From Succinimonas amylolytica DSM 2873 (GTDB lineage: Bacteria; Pseudomonadota; Gammaproteobacteria; Enterobacterales; Succinivibrionaceae), in NCBI RefSeq assembly GCF_000378405.1, contig NZ_KB899637.1:31851-95850 (forward strand): a stretch of 64,000 nt of DNA. The letters run 5' to 3'. A program made the position numbers and the translations under genes. The notes beneath the pieces are model-generated. The model did no database searches. It was given only the letters and a program-made list of their open reading frames with translations, and was not told the origin of the DNA. Positions 27,417-35,392 of the stretch are shown here, piece after piece. Positions within the stretch are counted from its first letter, which is position 1, and every line of letters begins with the position of its first letter.

Positions 27417-28106
27417 TCAGAAGGTGAATCTGAGTCCGGCCATGAAATCCAGGGAATCCAGGTCTATGTCGTCAACATAGGTTTTGTTCCAGCCTCTTCC
27501 CATACTGGTGTAGCGCATGCCGAGCTCGGCGCCCACGTGCTTATTAAAGTTAAAATTGACACCGGCACCTACCTGCATGGCCAGGTCATTCCGATGGTCG
27601 GAAAAGTGTCTGTCCTGACTGTAAAGGTCGGCATTGTGCCAGACGATGCCAAGGCCGGCTCCCACGTACGGGGCGATAAGGCCGTCAAGGGTGTAGAAAT
27701 CTACGTAGGTATTGAGCAAGAGGCCGCTGGAGGAAACCTCCAGACGGTCGCGGTATATTCTGTTGTAGTCCCGGGAGTCGTAACGGAATGTTGCCTTGGA
27801 GTTAAAGAAGCCTTCCACTTCAAAGCGGCCTCCTACCACGCCGCTGGTGGTATAGGGAACATTGATGCCGACATACGGATGAACAGTGAACACGGCATCG
27901 TCGTCAAGGTTGCAGACGCTGTAGCGGTGACATTCCGAATCGGCGCTGGTTATGGCCGTTCCCAGACGGGCACCGAAATACGGTCTGAAATAAGTATCAT
28001 ACCGGGATATCTGCCGCAGGGTGTCATCTGCGGCAGCCGTGGCGGGAACGGCTGAAAAGGCCAGTGCGGCGACGGCAGCGGCCAGCGGGAGAATCTTTTT
28101 TAGCAT
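27417..28106 (-). CDS. small outer-membrane beta-barrel protein (opacity/OmpA-like)
   Basis: 229 residues. A signal peptide ending in ATAAA is followed by alternating hydrophobic/polar strands (YFRPYFGARLGTAITSADS, PYVGAGLGIVWHN, GAGVNFNFNKHVGAELGMRY) and a C-terminal phenylalanine (FMAGLRFTF), the BAM recognition signature. The pattern suggests an eight-stranded barrel. A Cys pair (CHRYSVC) lies in an early loop. Its role could be adhesion or structural; the substrate is not known. Confidence 0.85.
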   Translation of the reverse strand: MLKKILPLAAAVAALAFSAVPATAAADDTLRQISRYDTYFRPYFGARLGTAITSADSECHRYSVCNLDDDAVFTVHPYVGINVPYTTSGVVGGRFEVEGFFNSKATFRYDSRDYNRIYRDRLEVSSSGLLLNTYVDFYTLDGLIAPYVGAGLGIVWHNADLYSQDRHFSDHRNDLAMQVGAGVNFNFNKHVGAELGMRYTSMGRGWNKTYVDDIDLDSLDFMAGLRFTF

Positions 28107-28162
28107 AGAAGTTCCTTCGTTCGTTTGGTAAGCTTTCAGGGCATAAATCTATTATGAACGAG

Positions 28163-28190
28163 ATATTATCGTATGTATGATTTTTATCAA
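28163..28190 (-). promoter_or_regulatory. sigma-70 promoter of the outer-membrane protein gene
   Basis: On the minus strand TTGATA, 16 bases, then TAATAT, about 50 bases before the start codon in an AT-rich stretch. Confidence 0.6.
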
Positions 28191-28261
28191 GTATCGGTTT
28201 AATTCTGTGAGAATACTCACGATCTGTGCCGTCGGGAATCTGTAACGGTGCTTCTGATATC

Positions 28262-28282
28262 CAGGGACGGCGGCCGTCCCTG
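28262..28282 (-). terminator. strong hairpin after dam
   Basis: Perfect nine-base stem CAGGGACGG / CCGTCCCTG with a three-base loop, just beyond the dam stop. It lacks a T run, so termination is uncertain; it may only stabilise the mRNA end. Confidence 0.45.
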
Positions 28283-28306
28283 ATCTTTCGGGCGGGGATG
28301 GCCAGT

Positions 28307-29146
28307 TTATTCGGGGGAATAGCTGGTAATGATGACTTCCTTTCCGGTACGTTTGGAGGCATCACTGTTGATAAATCTTTTCACTGCGATTTCGCTGATA
28401 GGGAAGCCCTGGTAAAGCTCGTGAACCAGCGGGACATTATGGTTGCTCAGCATCACCTTGACTCCCCTTGCCGCCAGATCCCGGAAAACCCCGGCAAGTC
28501 TCCGGTGATCCTCCAGGGTAAAGCCGTCTTTGGTATAGTCGGTGAAATTGGCGGTGTCGCTGACGGGGACATAGGGGGAGTCAAAATATACGAAGTCACC
28601 TTCAGAGACGTCATGGAGAGCTTCTGCAAAATCCATAAGCCGGATATCCACATCGTTTTCCCGGAGATAGGAGCTGACTCCCTGCAGGTTTTCCTCGCTG
28701 ATGGAGGATCCCTTTACCCGGTTGTTATAGGGAACGTTAAAAAGCCCCTTGCTGTTAACCCGGTAAAGTCCGTTGAAGCAGTGCTTGTTTATCCAGATCA
28801 TAAGAGCCGCGCAAGCCGCATCCAGATCGCCTGACTGAATTTTGGCATTATAGGCGCTGCGCACCTCAAGATAGCGTTCCTTGCTGCATGGCTCGGCATC
28901 AAGCTTCCTGACCTCGGAAATAACGGCTGCGGCATCAGCCTTGAGCTGGCGGTAGACATTGATAAGCTGTTCGTTGGTGTCGCAGATAACCGCATGCCCG
29001 GGATGCAGGCTAAAAAGGAGTGCGCCGCCTCCGACGAAGGGTTCGTAATATTTTTTAAAGGTTTTCGGCATCCGAAGTTCCAGTTCATGAAGAAGCTGGG
29101 TTTTTCCGCCGGCCCATTTTACAAAGGGCGCCAGTTTATCGACCAT
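28307..29146 (-). CDS. dam: DNA adenine methyltransferase (Dam/DpnM type)
   Basis: 279 residues. Motif I is FVKWAGGKTQLL, the SAM pocket includes YYEPFVGGGALLFSL, and the target motif IV reads DSPYVPVS, where DPPY is usual. The family methylates N6 of adenine in GATC. No restriction endonuclease gene is adjacent, so it is probably a solitary Dam used for mismatch repair and replication timing. The neighbourhood (not aroKB-damX) differs from enterobacteria. Confidence 0.9.
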   Translation of the reverse strand: MVDKLAPFVKWAGGKTQLLHELELRMPKTFKKYYEPFVGGGALLFSLHPGHAVICDTNEQLINVYRQLKADAAAVISEVRKLDAEPCSKERYLEVRSAYNAKIQSGDLDAACAALMIWINKHCFNGLYRVNSKGLFNVPYNNRVKGSSISEENLQGVSSYLRENDVDIRLMDFAEALHDVSEGDFVYFDSPYVPVSDTANFTDYTKDGFTLEDHRRLAGVFRDLAARGVKVMLSNHNVPLVHELYQGFPISEIAVKRFINSDASKRTGKEVIITSYSPE

Positions 29147-29381
29147 GTGTAGTTGCCTGTTTTAGTCAGCATGACACCAGAAGCAGGTTTCTGGCAATGC
29201 CGGATATTTGAGGAGGGCATTATAGCCGCTCAGAGGAGGTTTCGCAGTAAAGTATTCCGGATTTTTTTAAGGAGGGGATTTTTCCGGAACCTTTTCAGGC
29301 ATTATGAAAGGAATCCGGCGCGGTTCCGCCGTTATGCGGCATCCCGGAGTGTTCCCCCCTGACGCCGTAGGGCTTCCTTTG

Positions 29382-29410
29382 TTCATTACCGGCCCCGAAT
29401 TTTGTATAAT
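29382..29410 (+). promoter_or_regulatory. probable sigma-70 promoter for the alanine/sodium symporter
   Basis: A perfect TATAAT at 29405-29410 preceded by TG, with a weak -35 (TTCATT, 29382-29387) at a 17-base spacing. It lies about 45 bases upstream of the coding start. Confidence 0.6.
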
Positions 29411-29453
29411 ACGGACGTTTTTTGTTCTTTAACCTCTTTTGTTAGCTTTTATC

Positions 29454-30899
29454 ATGAAAGAAATAATTGCAGCCATAGCCGGCGGTTTTGAATGGTTCGA
29501 TGATCTGGTCTGGGGACCTCCGCTTCTGATACTTCTCCTGGGAGTGGGCATTTTCCTGACCGTTTCTCTGCGGGGGCTTCAGGTTTCGCGGTTGCCTCTT
29601 GCTGCCAGAATGGTGTTTACTCCGCACAAGGAGTCTGCCAGCAAAAAGGGCGATCTCACCAGTTTTGCCGCTCTGTGCACCGCTCTTGCCGCCACCATCG
29701 GTACCGGAAATATTGTCGGAGTGGCCACTGCGGTCAGTATCGGCGGTCCGGGGGCACTGTTCTGGATGTTTGTAGCCGCTTTTTTTGGAATGGCCACCAA
29801 GTATGCTGAATGTCTGCTGGCGGTGCATTTCCGCGAAACCGATTCCCGGGGCCGGTATGTCGGCGGTCCGATGTTCTACATTCGCAACGGTATCGGAAAG
29901 AAATATCCCAGACTTGCAGCAGTGCTGGCCTTCATGTTTGCATTATTCGGTATTATGGCCGGCTGTCTGGGTATCGGAACCTACACTCAGATTAATTCCA
30001 TTGTGGAAGCCGGGGCTCAGCTGGGAGTGGATCGGCTTTATTCTGCTATAGCGGTAACACTGATAGTGGGCTGGATTATCTACGGCGGTCTGAAATACAT
30101 TGCCAATACCTCCAGAACTGTGGTGCCGGTAATGGCAATGGTTTACATCGTCTGCTGCCTCGTGGTGGTCGGGCTTAATATCAGCGCGGTTCCTGACGCC
30201 ATTATGCTGATTGTGAAGTCTGCCTTTACCACTACTTCTGCCGTAGGGGGCTTTGCCGGAGCCACCGTGCTCATGGCAATGCAGAAGGGCGTTGCCAGAG
30301 GTATCTTCTCGAACGAGGCCGGTCTGGGTTCCGCTCCGATAGCTGCGGCATCAGCCAAAACCAATTCCCCGGTGGAGCAGGGACTGATCTCCATGACCGG
30401 AACCTTCCTGGATACCATGATTATCTGTATGCTCACCGGACTTACCCTGGTACTTACCGGAGCGTGGTCTTCCGAGGAAACCGGGGTGGCTATGACTACT
30501 CTGGCGTTTTCCCAGACATTGGGATCCACCGCCGGACTTTACATTATCAATATCAGCCTGCTCTTTTTTGCCATGACCACCATCATTGGCTGGAATTTCT
30601 ATGCCTCCAGATGCGTGATCTATCTTTTCGGAGCCCGGGCAGTTACTCCGTTCAAGATTATCTTTATTATGTTTGTGGCTTCCTATATCCTCATTGTGCT
30701 CTTTGTTGACATGGGAGATGCCACCCAGAAGATGGCCATAAACACGGTGTGGACACTTTCGGATATTGCCAACGGTCTTATGGCCTTTCCGAATCTGATT
30801 GCTCTTTTTATGCTGAGGAAGGTTATCTGGAGTGATACCAGGGATTACTTCAACAATCTCAAAATGAAAAGACAGAAGGCAGCAATAGAAGAGAAATAG
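29454..30899 (+). CDS. alanine/glycine:sodium symporter (AGCS family)
   Basis: 481 residues with about eleven membrane spans. Family markers are GDLTSFAALCTALAATIGTG, NIVGVATAVSIGGPGALFWM, FSNEAGLGSAPIAAA and the C-terminal WTLSDIANGLMAFPNLIAL. It imports small neutral amino acids with sodium. ATG 29454 (MKEIIAAIAGGFEWFDDLV) matches the family start better than an upstream in-frame start. It is a single gene with its own promoter and terminator. Confidence 0.95.
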   Translation: MKEIIAAIAGGFEWFDDLVWGPPLLILLLGVGIFLTVSLRGLQVSRLPLAARMVFTPHKESASKKGDLTSFAALCTALAATIGTGNIVGVATAVSIGGPGALFWMFVAAFFGMATKYAECLLAVHFRETDSRGRYVGGPMFYIRNGIGKKYPRLAAVLAFMFALFGIMAGCLGIGTYTQINSIVEAGAQLGVDRLYSAIAVTLIVGWIIYGGLKYIANTSRTVVPVMAMVYIVCCLVVVGLNISAVPDAIMLIVKSAFTTTSAVGGFAGATVLMAMQKGVARGIFSNEAGLGSAPIAAASAKTNSPVEQGLISMTGTFLDTMIICMLTGLTLVLTGAWSSEETGVAMTTLAFSQTLGSTAGLYIINISLLFFAMTTIIGWNFYASRCVIYLFGARAVTPFKIIFIMFVASYILIVLFVDMGDATQKMAINTVWTLSDIANGLMAFPNLIALFMLRKVIWSDTRDYFNNLKMKRQKAAIEEK

Positions 30900-30953
30900 C
30901 TTCCTGAAGCATTTCCGGCACGTTTTCTGAGACAGCAGCCGGATTTGCTGGTA

Positions 30954-30997
30954 ACCCCGCGGACGGAGTTTTTGAGGCTCCTTCCGCGGTTTTTTTA
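30954..30997 (+). terminator. terminator of the symporter gene
   Basis: Long GC-rich stem (CCGCGGACGGAG / CTCCTTCCGCGG) followed by seven T residues. Confidence 0.88.
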
Positions 30998-31084
30998 TGT
31001 CAAAATCCGGCCGGAAATCAAATCCCGGAGCCATGACTGCTGTCCGGCAGTCCCGGATTTCCTATAATCATCAGAGGAGAGATT

Positions 31085-33187
31085 TTGTCTGAATGCTACC
31101 GGGGGATGGCAATGCCTGGATATCTAAAGCTTTTTCTGACAGCACTGCTCCTGATTCTGCCTCCTGCGGGAGGGCCGGAGCGCGAGACTTTGGATAAATT
31201 CGGAACCGGGGAATCGGGCAGCCTGTTTCGTCTGGATCAGAAAACCGAACAGCTGATTGCGGATCTGGTCAGCGGGATGTCCCTGGATGAGCGGATTTCG
31301 CAGCTGATTATTCCGGCCTCAAGATCCTGGAACGATAAACCGGTTACCGAGCTTGCTGCAGCTTCCGGGCTTGGAGAGGTCCTTAACCGCCATGGCTATG
31401 GCGGCTTTGTTTTTTATGCCGCCAACCTGAAGGACAATGAACATGCCGCCAGGCTGCTTCGGGATATTCAGAAAAACGGCCGGGAGAGAAAGGCCGCCGT
31501 GCGTATTCCGTATTTCACGCTTCTGGATCAGGAGGGCGGACAGGTGGCCCGCCTGCGTCACGGTACCAGAATGACCGGCAACATGGCTATCGGCGCCACT
31601 TCCGCAGCTGTGGCGAATGCAGAGCTTACCGGGAATATTATCGGAGAGGAGCTTTCCGCTCTGGGATTTAACGTGAATCTGGCGCCGGTTATCGATGTCA
31701 ACAGCAATCCCGGAAATCCCGTGATCGGCACCAGATCCTTCTCAGATGACCCCGGAGTGGTTGCCGGACTGGGAATTGCCTATGCCCGCGGCATTTCCGG
31801 GCGCGGTGTCATTCCCGCCTTCAAGCATTATCCCGGACATGGCGATACCGTGTCGGACAGCCATCGGGGGCTGCCTTCGTCCTTCAAAAACCGGGCGGAG
31901 CTTATGAAAACGGATCTTCTGCCCTTTCGGGAAGCGGTGCGTAACGGCGCGGAGATGATTATGACCGCGCATATTTCCTGTCCCGGCGCAGATAAGCCTC
32001 AGGTTTTGGGAGACGGTGTTACTGTCGGGTATTATCCCGCCACCATGTCTCAGGTGATGATTTCCGATATTCTGCGCGGGGATCTGGGGTATCAGGGGGT
32101 GGTGATTTCCGATGCTCTGGAAATGGAGGCGGTTCTGAATGCCGGACTGGTGCCCGGGGCGCCGGGATCGGTGGAATACCAGGCCAATATTGCAGCAGCG
32201 ATCCTCAATGCGGGATCCGATATGCTGCTTCTTCCGGCCGACCTTAAAAATCCGGAGGTTGCCGCATTTTATGATGACTACATTGCGGCCATCTCTGACA
32301 GAATTACGGCCGGAATTATTCCTGAGGAGCGGCTTAACGAGAGCGTCAGGAGGGTTCTGAGGCTGAAGGTGAAATACGGGCTTTTTGATATCCGGAATCC
32401 GGCTTCCGGACAGCCGTTTTTTTCAGAAGGATTTCCCCGGAAACGGGGTGCTGCTGTCGGCTCCCGGACGCACCAGGAGGCGGCATGCGGTATTGCCGGG
32501 GAAGCGGTCACGCTCCTTAAAAACCGCTCCGGCCTTATTCCGGTCTACGGCGGGGCAGACCGGGTGACGCTGCTGGCTCCGGACCGGGAGACGCTGGCAA
32601 CGCTTAACCATGCGGCAGAAAATCTTCAGGCAGCAGGGTATCTCGGCCCGGATGCCGCGCTGGCCGCCTTTTACTACCTGGAGCAGGGAACGGAGGGCAG
32701 CGAGCTTCACTATCCTCCGGAGCTTGCGGAGAGTCTTTCAGAGTCCGATATTGTTATCGGCTATTCTTCTCTTAGGAACGGCAGACTCCCGGACCGCAGC
32801 AGCCCCTCATATCAGGCTATTTCCCGGGCCATTGCCGCTACTCATTCCGGCGGCGGCCGCTTTGTGCTCATAAGCGGTCATCTCCCCTATGATGCCGTTC
32901 TTTATCCTGAGGCCGATGCCATAATTCTCACGTACATGGGATCGGGACTGGGGATTTTTCCGGATGCCGGGGAAGGCGGTACCGCGGATCGGACAGACGG
33001 AAACTGCAATGCGATTGCGGCCATGGAGCGGATTTTCGGGAAAGGGGAGCTTCAGGGTGCTCTTCCGGTAAATCTCCCGGAGATCCGGGAGCTTCCGGAC
33101 GGAAGCCGGATTTTCGGTACGGAGGACCGGTTCCGGCGGGGCTTCCGGAAAAAGACGCCGTCCTTCCCGAAAGCCTTCATCAGGTGA
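31085..33187 (+). CDS. exported glycoside hydrolase family 3 (NagZ-like) enzyme
   Basis: About 700 residues. A hydrophobic export signal (YLKLFLTALLLILPPAGG) is followed by a GH3 barrel with KHYPGHGDT (the His/Asp acid-base loop typical of NagZ-type enzymes) and VVISDALEM containing the nucleophile Asp. A second GH3 alpha/beta domain occupies the C-terminal third. It probably removes beta-N-acetylglucosamine from peptidoglycan or glycans in the periplasm or outside, unlike cytosolic single-domain NagZ of E. coli. Initiation is TTG 31085 after AGAGGAGA, or ATG 31112. Confidence 0.88.
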   Translation: MSECYRGMAMPGYLKLFLTALLLILPPAGGPERETLDKFGTGESGSLFRLDQKTEQLIADLVSGMSLDERISQLIIPASRSWNDKPVTELAAASGLGEVLNRHGYGGFVFYAANLKDNEHAARLLRDIQKNGRERKAAVRIPYFTLLDQEGGQVARLRHGTRMTGNMAIGATSAAVANAELTGNIIGEELSALGFNVNLAPVIDVNSNPGNPVIGTRSFSDDPGVVAGLGIAYARGISGRGVIPAFKHYPGHGDTVSDSHRGLPSSFKNRAELMKTDLLPFREAVRNGAEMIMTAHISCPGADKPQVLGDGVTVGYYPATMSQVMISDILRGDLGYQGVVISDALEMEAVLNAGLVPGAPGSVEYQANIAAAILNAGSDMLLLPADLKNPEVAAFYDDYIAAISDRITAGIIPEERLNESVRRVLRLKVKYGLFDIRNPASGQPFFSEGFPRKRGAAVGSRTHQEAACGIAGEAVTLLKNRSGLIPVYGGADRVTLLAPDRETLATLNHAAENLQAAGYLGPDAALAAFYYLEQGTEGSELHYPPELAESLSESDIVIGYSSLRNGRLPDRSSPSYQAISRAIAATHSGGGRFVLISGHLPYDAVLYPEADAIILTYMGSGLGIFPDAGEGGTADRTDGNCNAIAAMERIFGKGELQGALPVNLPEIRELPDGSRIFGTEDRFRRGFRKKTPSFPKAFIR

Positions 33188-33195
33188 ACAGGGGA

Positions 33196-33702
33196 TCACA
33201 CCTCCATGAAGGGGGTGTTTTCTGAGGGCGGGACAGCCGGATCGGGATGGAGTACGGTATCCTCGCCGCTATCCTCCGGCATTTCCTGTTCTTCGGCCCC
33301 GGCGATTTTCTGGGAGGCCGCGATGCAGAAATCCAGAAAACCGGTAAACAGTTCAGTAATGTCCTGGCTTGCGAGCACTGAGGCTGTCAGAACTTCGTAG
33401 GCCACCAGAAGTCCGGTTTCAGGATCCCGGGAGATTACCGGAGAATTCCCGCCGCCGGACACGCAGGGACCGATTCCGAAATTCAGAAGATCCAGCACCA
33501 GGGGATAATCCACCGGATCCGGAAGTTCCGGAGCAACCACCGAGGACAGAATGATGAGTCCGTCATCCTCTCTGCTGGCGACGGTAACGATAAATTCCTC
33601 GCCGACTGTGAGCTCGCAGATCCCCTGCTCGTCAAAAACCAGCTCGCAGCCGAGCTTTTCGGAAAGACTCTGGAATATTTCTTTATGATTGTTATTAAGC
33701 AT
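33196..33702 (-). CDS. CesT/Tir family type III secretion chaperone
   Basis: 168 residues, acidic. The fold order matches CesT-type chaperones: helix 1 (HKEIFQSLSEKLGCELVFDE), strands (ICELTVGEEFIVTVASRED, LIILSSVV), helix 2 (DYPLVLDLLNFGIGPCVSGG), strands (NSPVISRDPETGLLVAYEV) and the dimerisation helix (ITELFTGFLDFCIAASQKIA), then a disordered acidic tail. It is the last gene after two large minus-strand genes, as expected for a cargo-chaperone operon. It presumably keeps one or both neighbours unfolded for secretion. No apparatus gene is present here. Confidence 0.8.
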   Translation of the reverse strand: MLNNNHKEIFQSLSEKLGCELVFDEQGICELTVGEEFIVTVASREDDGLIILSSVVAPELPDPVDYPLVLDLLNFGIGPCVSGGGNSPVISRDPETGLLVAYEVLTASVLASQDITELFTGFLDFCIAASQKIAGAEEQEMPEDSGEDTVLHPDPAVPPSENTPFMEV

Positions 33703-33794
33703 TTAAAATTACCTGAAAATTAAAAAAATTGCGTAATTATGAGGCGGCAGATTGCTGCTGTCCCGCATTCTCTAAAAAGGTGTCAGAAGGAAAA

Positions 33795-35201
33795 CTATAC
33801 CGTCAGCCCTTCCGGAAGCTGTATCTGGAGTCTGTTGCTATCGTCCAGGTTTTCCTGGAGTTCAGGATTGCCGTTATTGTTGACGCCTTCCTGCTGCTGC
33901 ATCCGGTAAATCTGTCTCAGCTCGGAGTGGGTGATGGGAGATTTCTTGTTGTCGCCATCTAGGGTGCCTTTTTTCCAGGAATTCTCATTGATTATGCTGT
34001 TAAAGCCTGCTCCCCTGAGCGATTTAAGGTGATTGTCAGAATACTGGAGCATTACCGGCACCCCCTGTTCCTTGAAGAATGATAGTCCCAGTTTACTGGT
34101 CTCTCTGAAGGTGGCGTACATAATGACATCTTGAACCATCATGAAGGTCGGAGTATTTGTGACGCGGCGGGTCTGATCTTTGGAACTGGAAGCGTTCTCA
34201 TTATTTTTTTCTGGAAGCCAGCTTTCGTATTTCATAAAATCCTGATATTTTTGGTCATAGGTTTCACGGTCATCTTTGCGTATGGCTGAAAGTTGGGCGA
34301 ATTCTTTAATTTTATCTATGATTACCCTGATAACGTCCTGGTCGACAGAAATACGCCAATCTTTTGTAGAAATGTTTTTAGCTATAAAGCTCATAAGAGC
34401 TTTATCAGGGTCACTTTTGAAGGCGGCGTCCCATCCTGTGGCCTTGGTTCCGGTGGCCGTATTATTGTTATTATTGAGTTGAAGCCAGTGGTAGATTTTC
34501 AGGGGAATATCGATTTTACTGAAATTATCGGGTTTGGACAGAAAGGTGGCCCATTTTTTAAGCTGTTCTGGGCTGATTTTTGAACCTTCATCAATGTTTA
34601 GATATTCTTTAAGCTGCGGTTTGTCATCACTAGGCTGGTCTGAGGCAATGAGAGCTATCGCGTCAAGAGTTTTATAGTATTTGTCTAATTTCAGGGTTGT
34701 GCTGCTGATGTTAATACCGGAGTTGTACCTGTCAATTTTGTTGAAACTGATCTCCTTCTGGGGGTCAAGACGTTTGATGAGCTGAGGCGCATTAACATTG
34801 GAACGACAGTTACTGAATCCGTAGTTGGCGATCTCAATGGAGTCAGCGTCCTTATACTGCGGGGCAGTGATTATGTTTCTGAATCTGGCAAGATTATTGG
34901 TAATCAATGAAAATTTATAGCTCCTGACAAAAGATTCTATTTGTGTCTTGAGAGCTATTGCAGTTTTGGTTTTTTGGCTGAAAAAATCCCGATAGTTATC
35001 GAACTGTCTGAGTACCTGCACCTTCTTTGAATCGGTATTGACAGTGACCTTATAGGATTTATCGCCTACCATGACAATACCGCTTTTTTTGTTGGTAGTG
35101 CCAGGGACGCTGAAATTCCCGTTTGGGTCAGAAATTTTCAGGATGAAATCATCAGGATCTAAATCATTTGCTTTCGCAAGTGTGCTAATAATATCAGTCA
35201 T
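33795..35201 (-). CDS. putative type III secreted protein B (paralogue of A)
   Basis: 468 residues from MTDIISTLAKANDLD, with no signal peptide. The frame is open upstream to 35384, but that would run through a terminator-like hairpin, so the inner ATG is used. It is paralogous to the next gene throughout; the best-kept segments are YATFRETSKLGLSFFKEQGV and SPITHSELR (residues 422-429 for the core). The body is helical and Asn/Lys/Asp-rich. Base composition is visibly more AT-rich than its surroundings, suggesting recent acquisition or relaxed evolution. The biochemical function is not recognised. Confidence 0.7.
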   Translation of the reverse strand: MTDIISTLAKANDLDPDDFILKISDPNGNFSVPGTTNKKSGIVMVGDKSYKVTVNTDSKKVQVLRQFDNYRDFFSQKTKTAIALKTQIESFVRSYKFSLITNNLARFRNIITAPQYKDADSIEIANYGFSNCRSNVNAPQLIKRLDPQKEISFNKIDRYNSGINISSTTLKLDKYYKTLDAIALIASDQPSDDKPQLKEYLNIDEGSKISPEQLKKWATFLSKPDNFSKIDIPLKIYHWLQLNNNNNTATGTKATGWDAAFKSDPDKALMSFIAKNISTKDWRISVDQDVIRVIIDKIKEFAQLSAIRKDDRETYDQKYQDFMKYESWLPEKNNENASSSKDQTRRVTNTPTFMMVQDVIMYATFRETSKLGLSFFKEQGVPVMLQYSDNHLKSLRGAGFNSIINENSWKKGTLDGDNKKSPITHSELRQIYRMQQQEGVNNNGNPELQENLDDSNRLQIQLPEGLTV

Positions 35202-35312
35202 TGGGATTTCCGTATAATCAGTTAACGTGTTTTCCGGAGGGGACTCCGGAAGCTCCGGGAACTTTCCGGTCTTATGCTTTCGGGACTTAAAGCCGGTCGC
35301 CTGGATGCGGCA

Positions 35313-35344
35313 AAGCCCCCGGGTATCATAGTCCGGGGGCTTTT
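35313..35344. terminator. hairpin between the two secreted-protein genes
   Basis: AGCCCCCGG / CCGGGGGCT, strong on both strands but with only short T runs. It may partly end transcription after protein A or protect mRNA ends. Confidence 0.55.
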
Positions 35345-35392
35345 GGTGTAAAGAAAAATATGACTGAACCGTAAGCTGGGCCACAGCTTTTA

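Noticed and set aside
28307-29146. Dam as part of a restriction-modification system
   Set aside because: No endonuclease gene is adjacent; the next genes are a barrel protein and a symporter.
29153-29362. Plus-strand 69-codon frame upstream of the symporter
   Set aside because: No domain, no clear ribosome-binding site, and it lies between dam and the symporter promoter.
35202-35384. N-terminal extension of protein B starting at 35384
   Set aside because: It would cross a strong hairpin, is not aligned with protein A, and the inner ATG gives a protein matching its paralogue.
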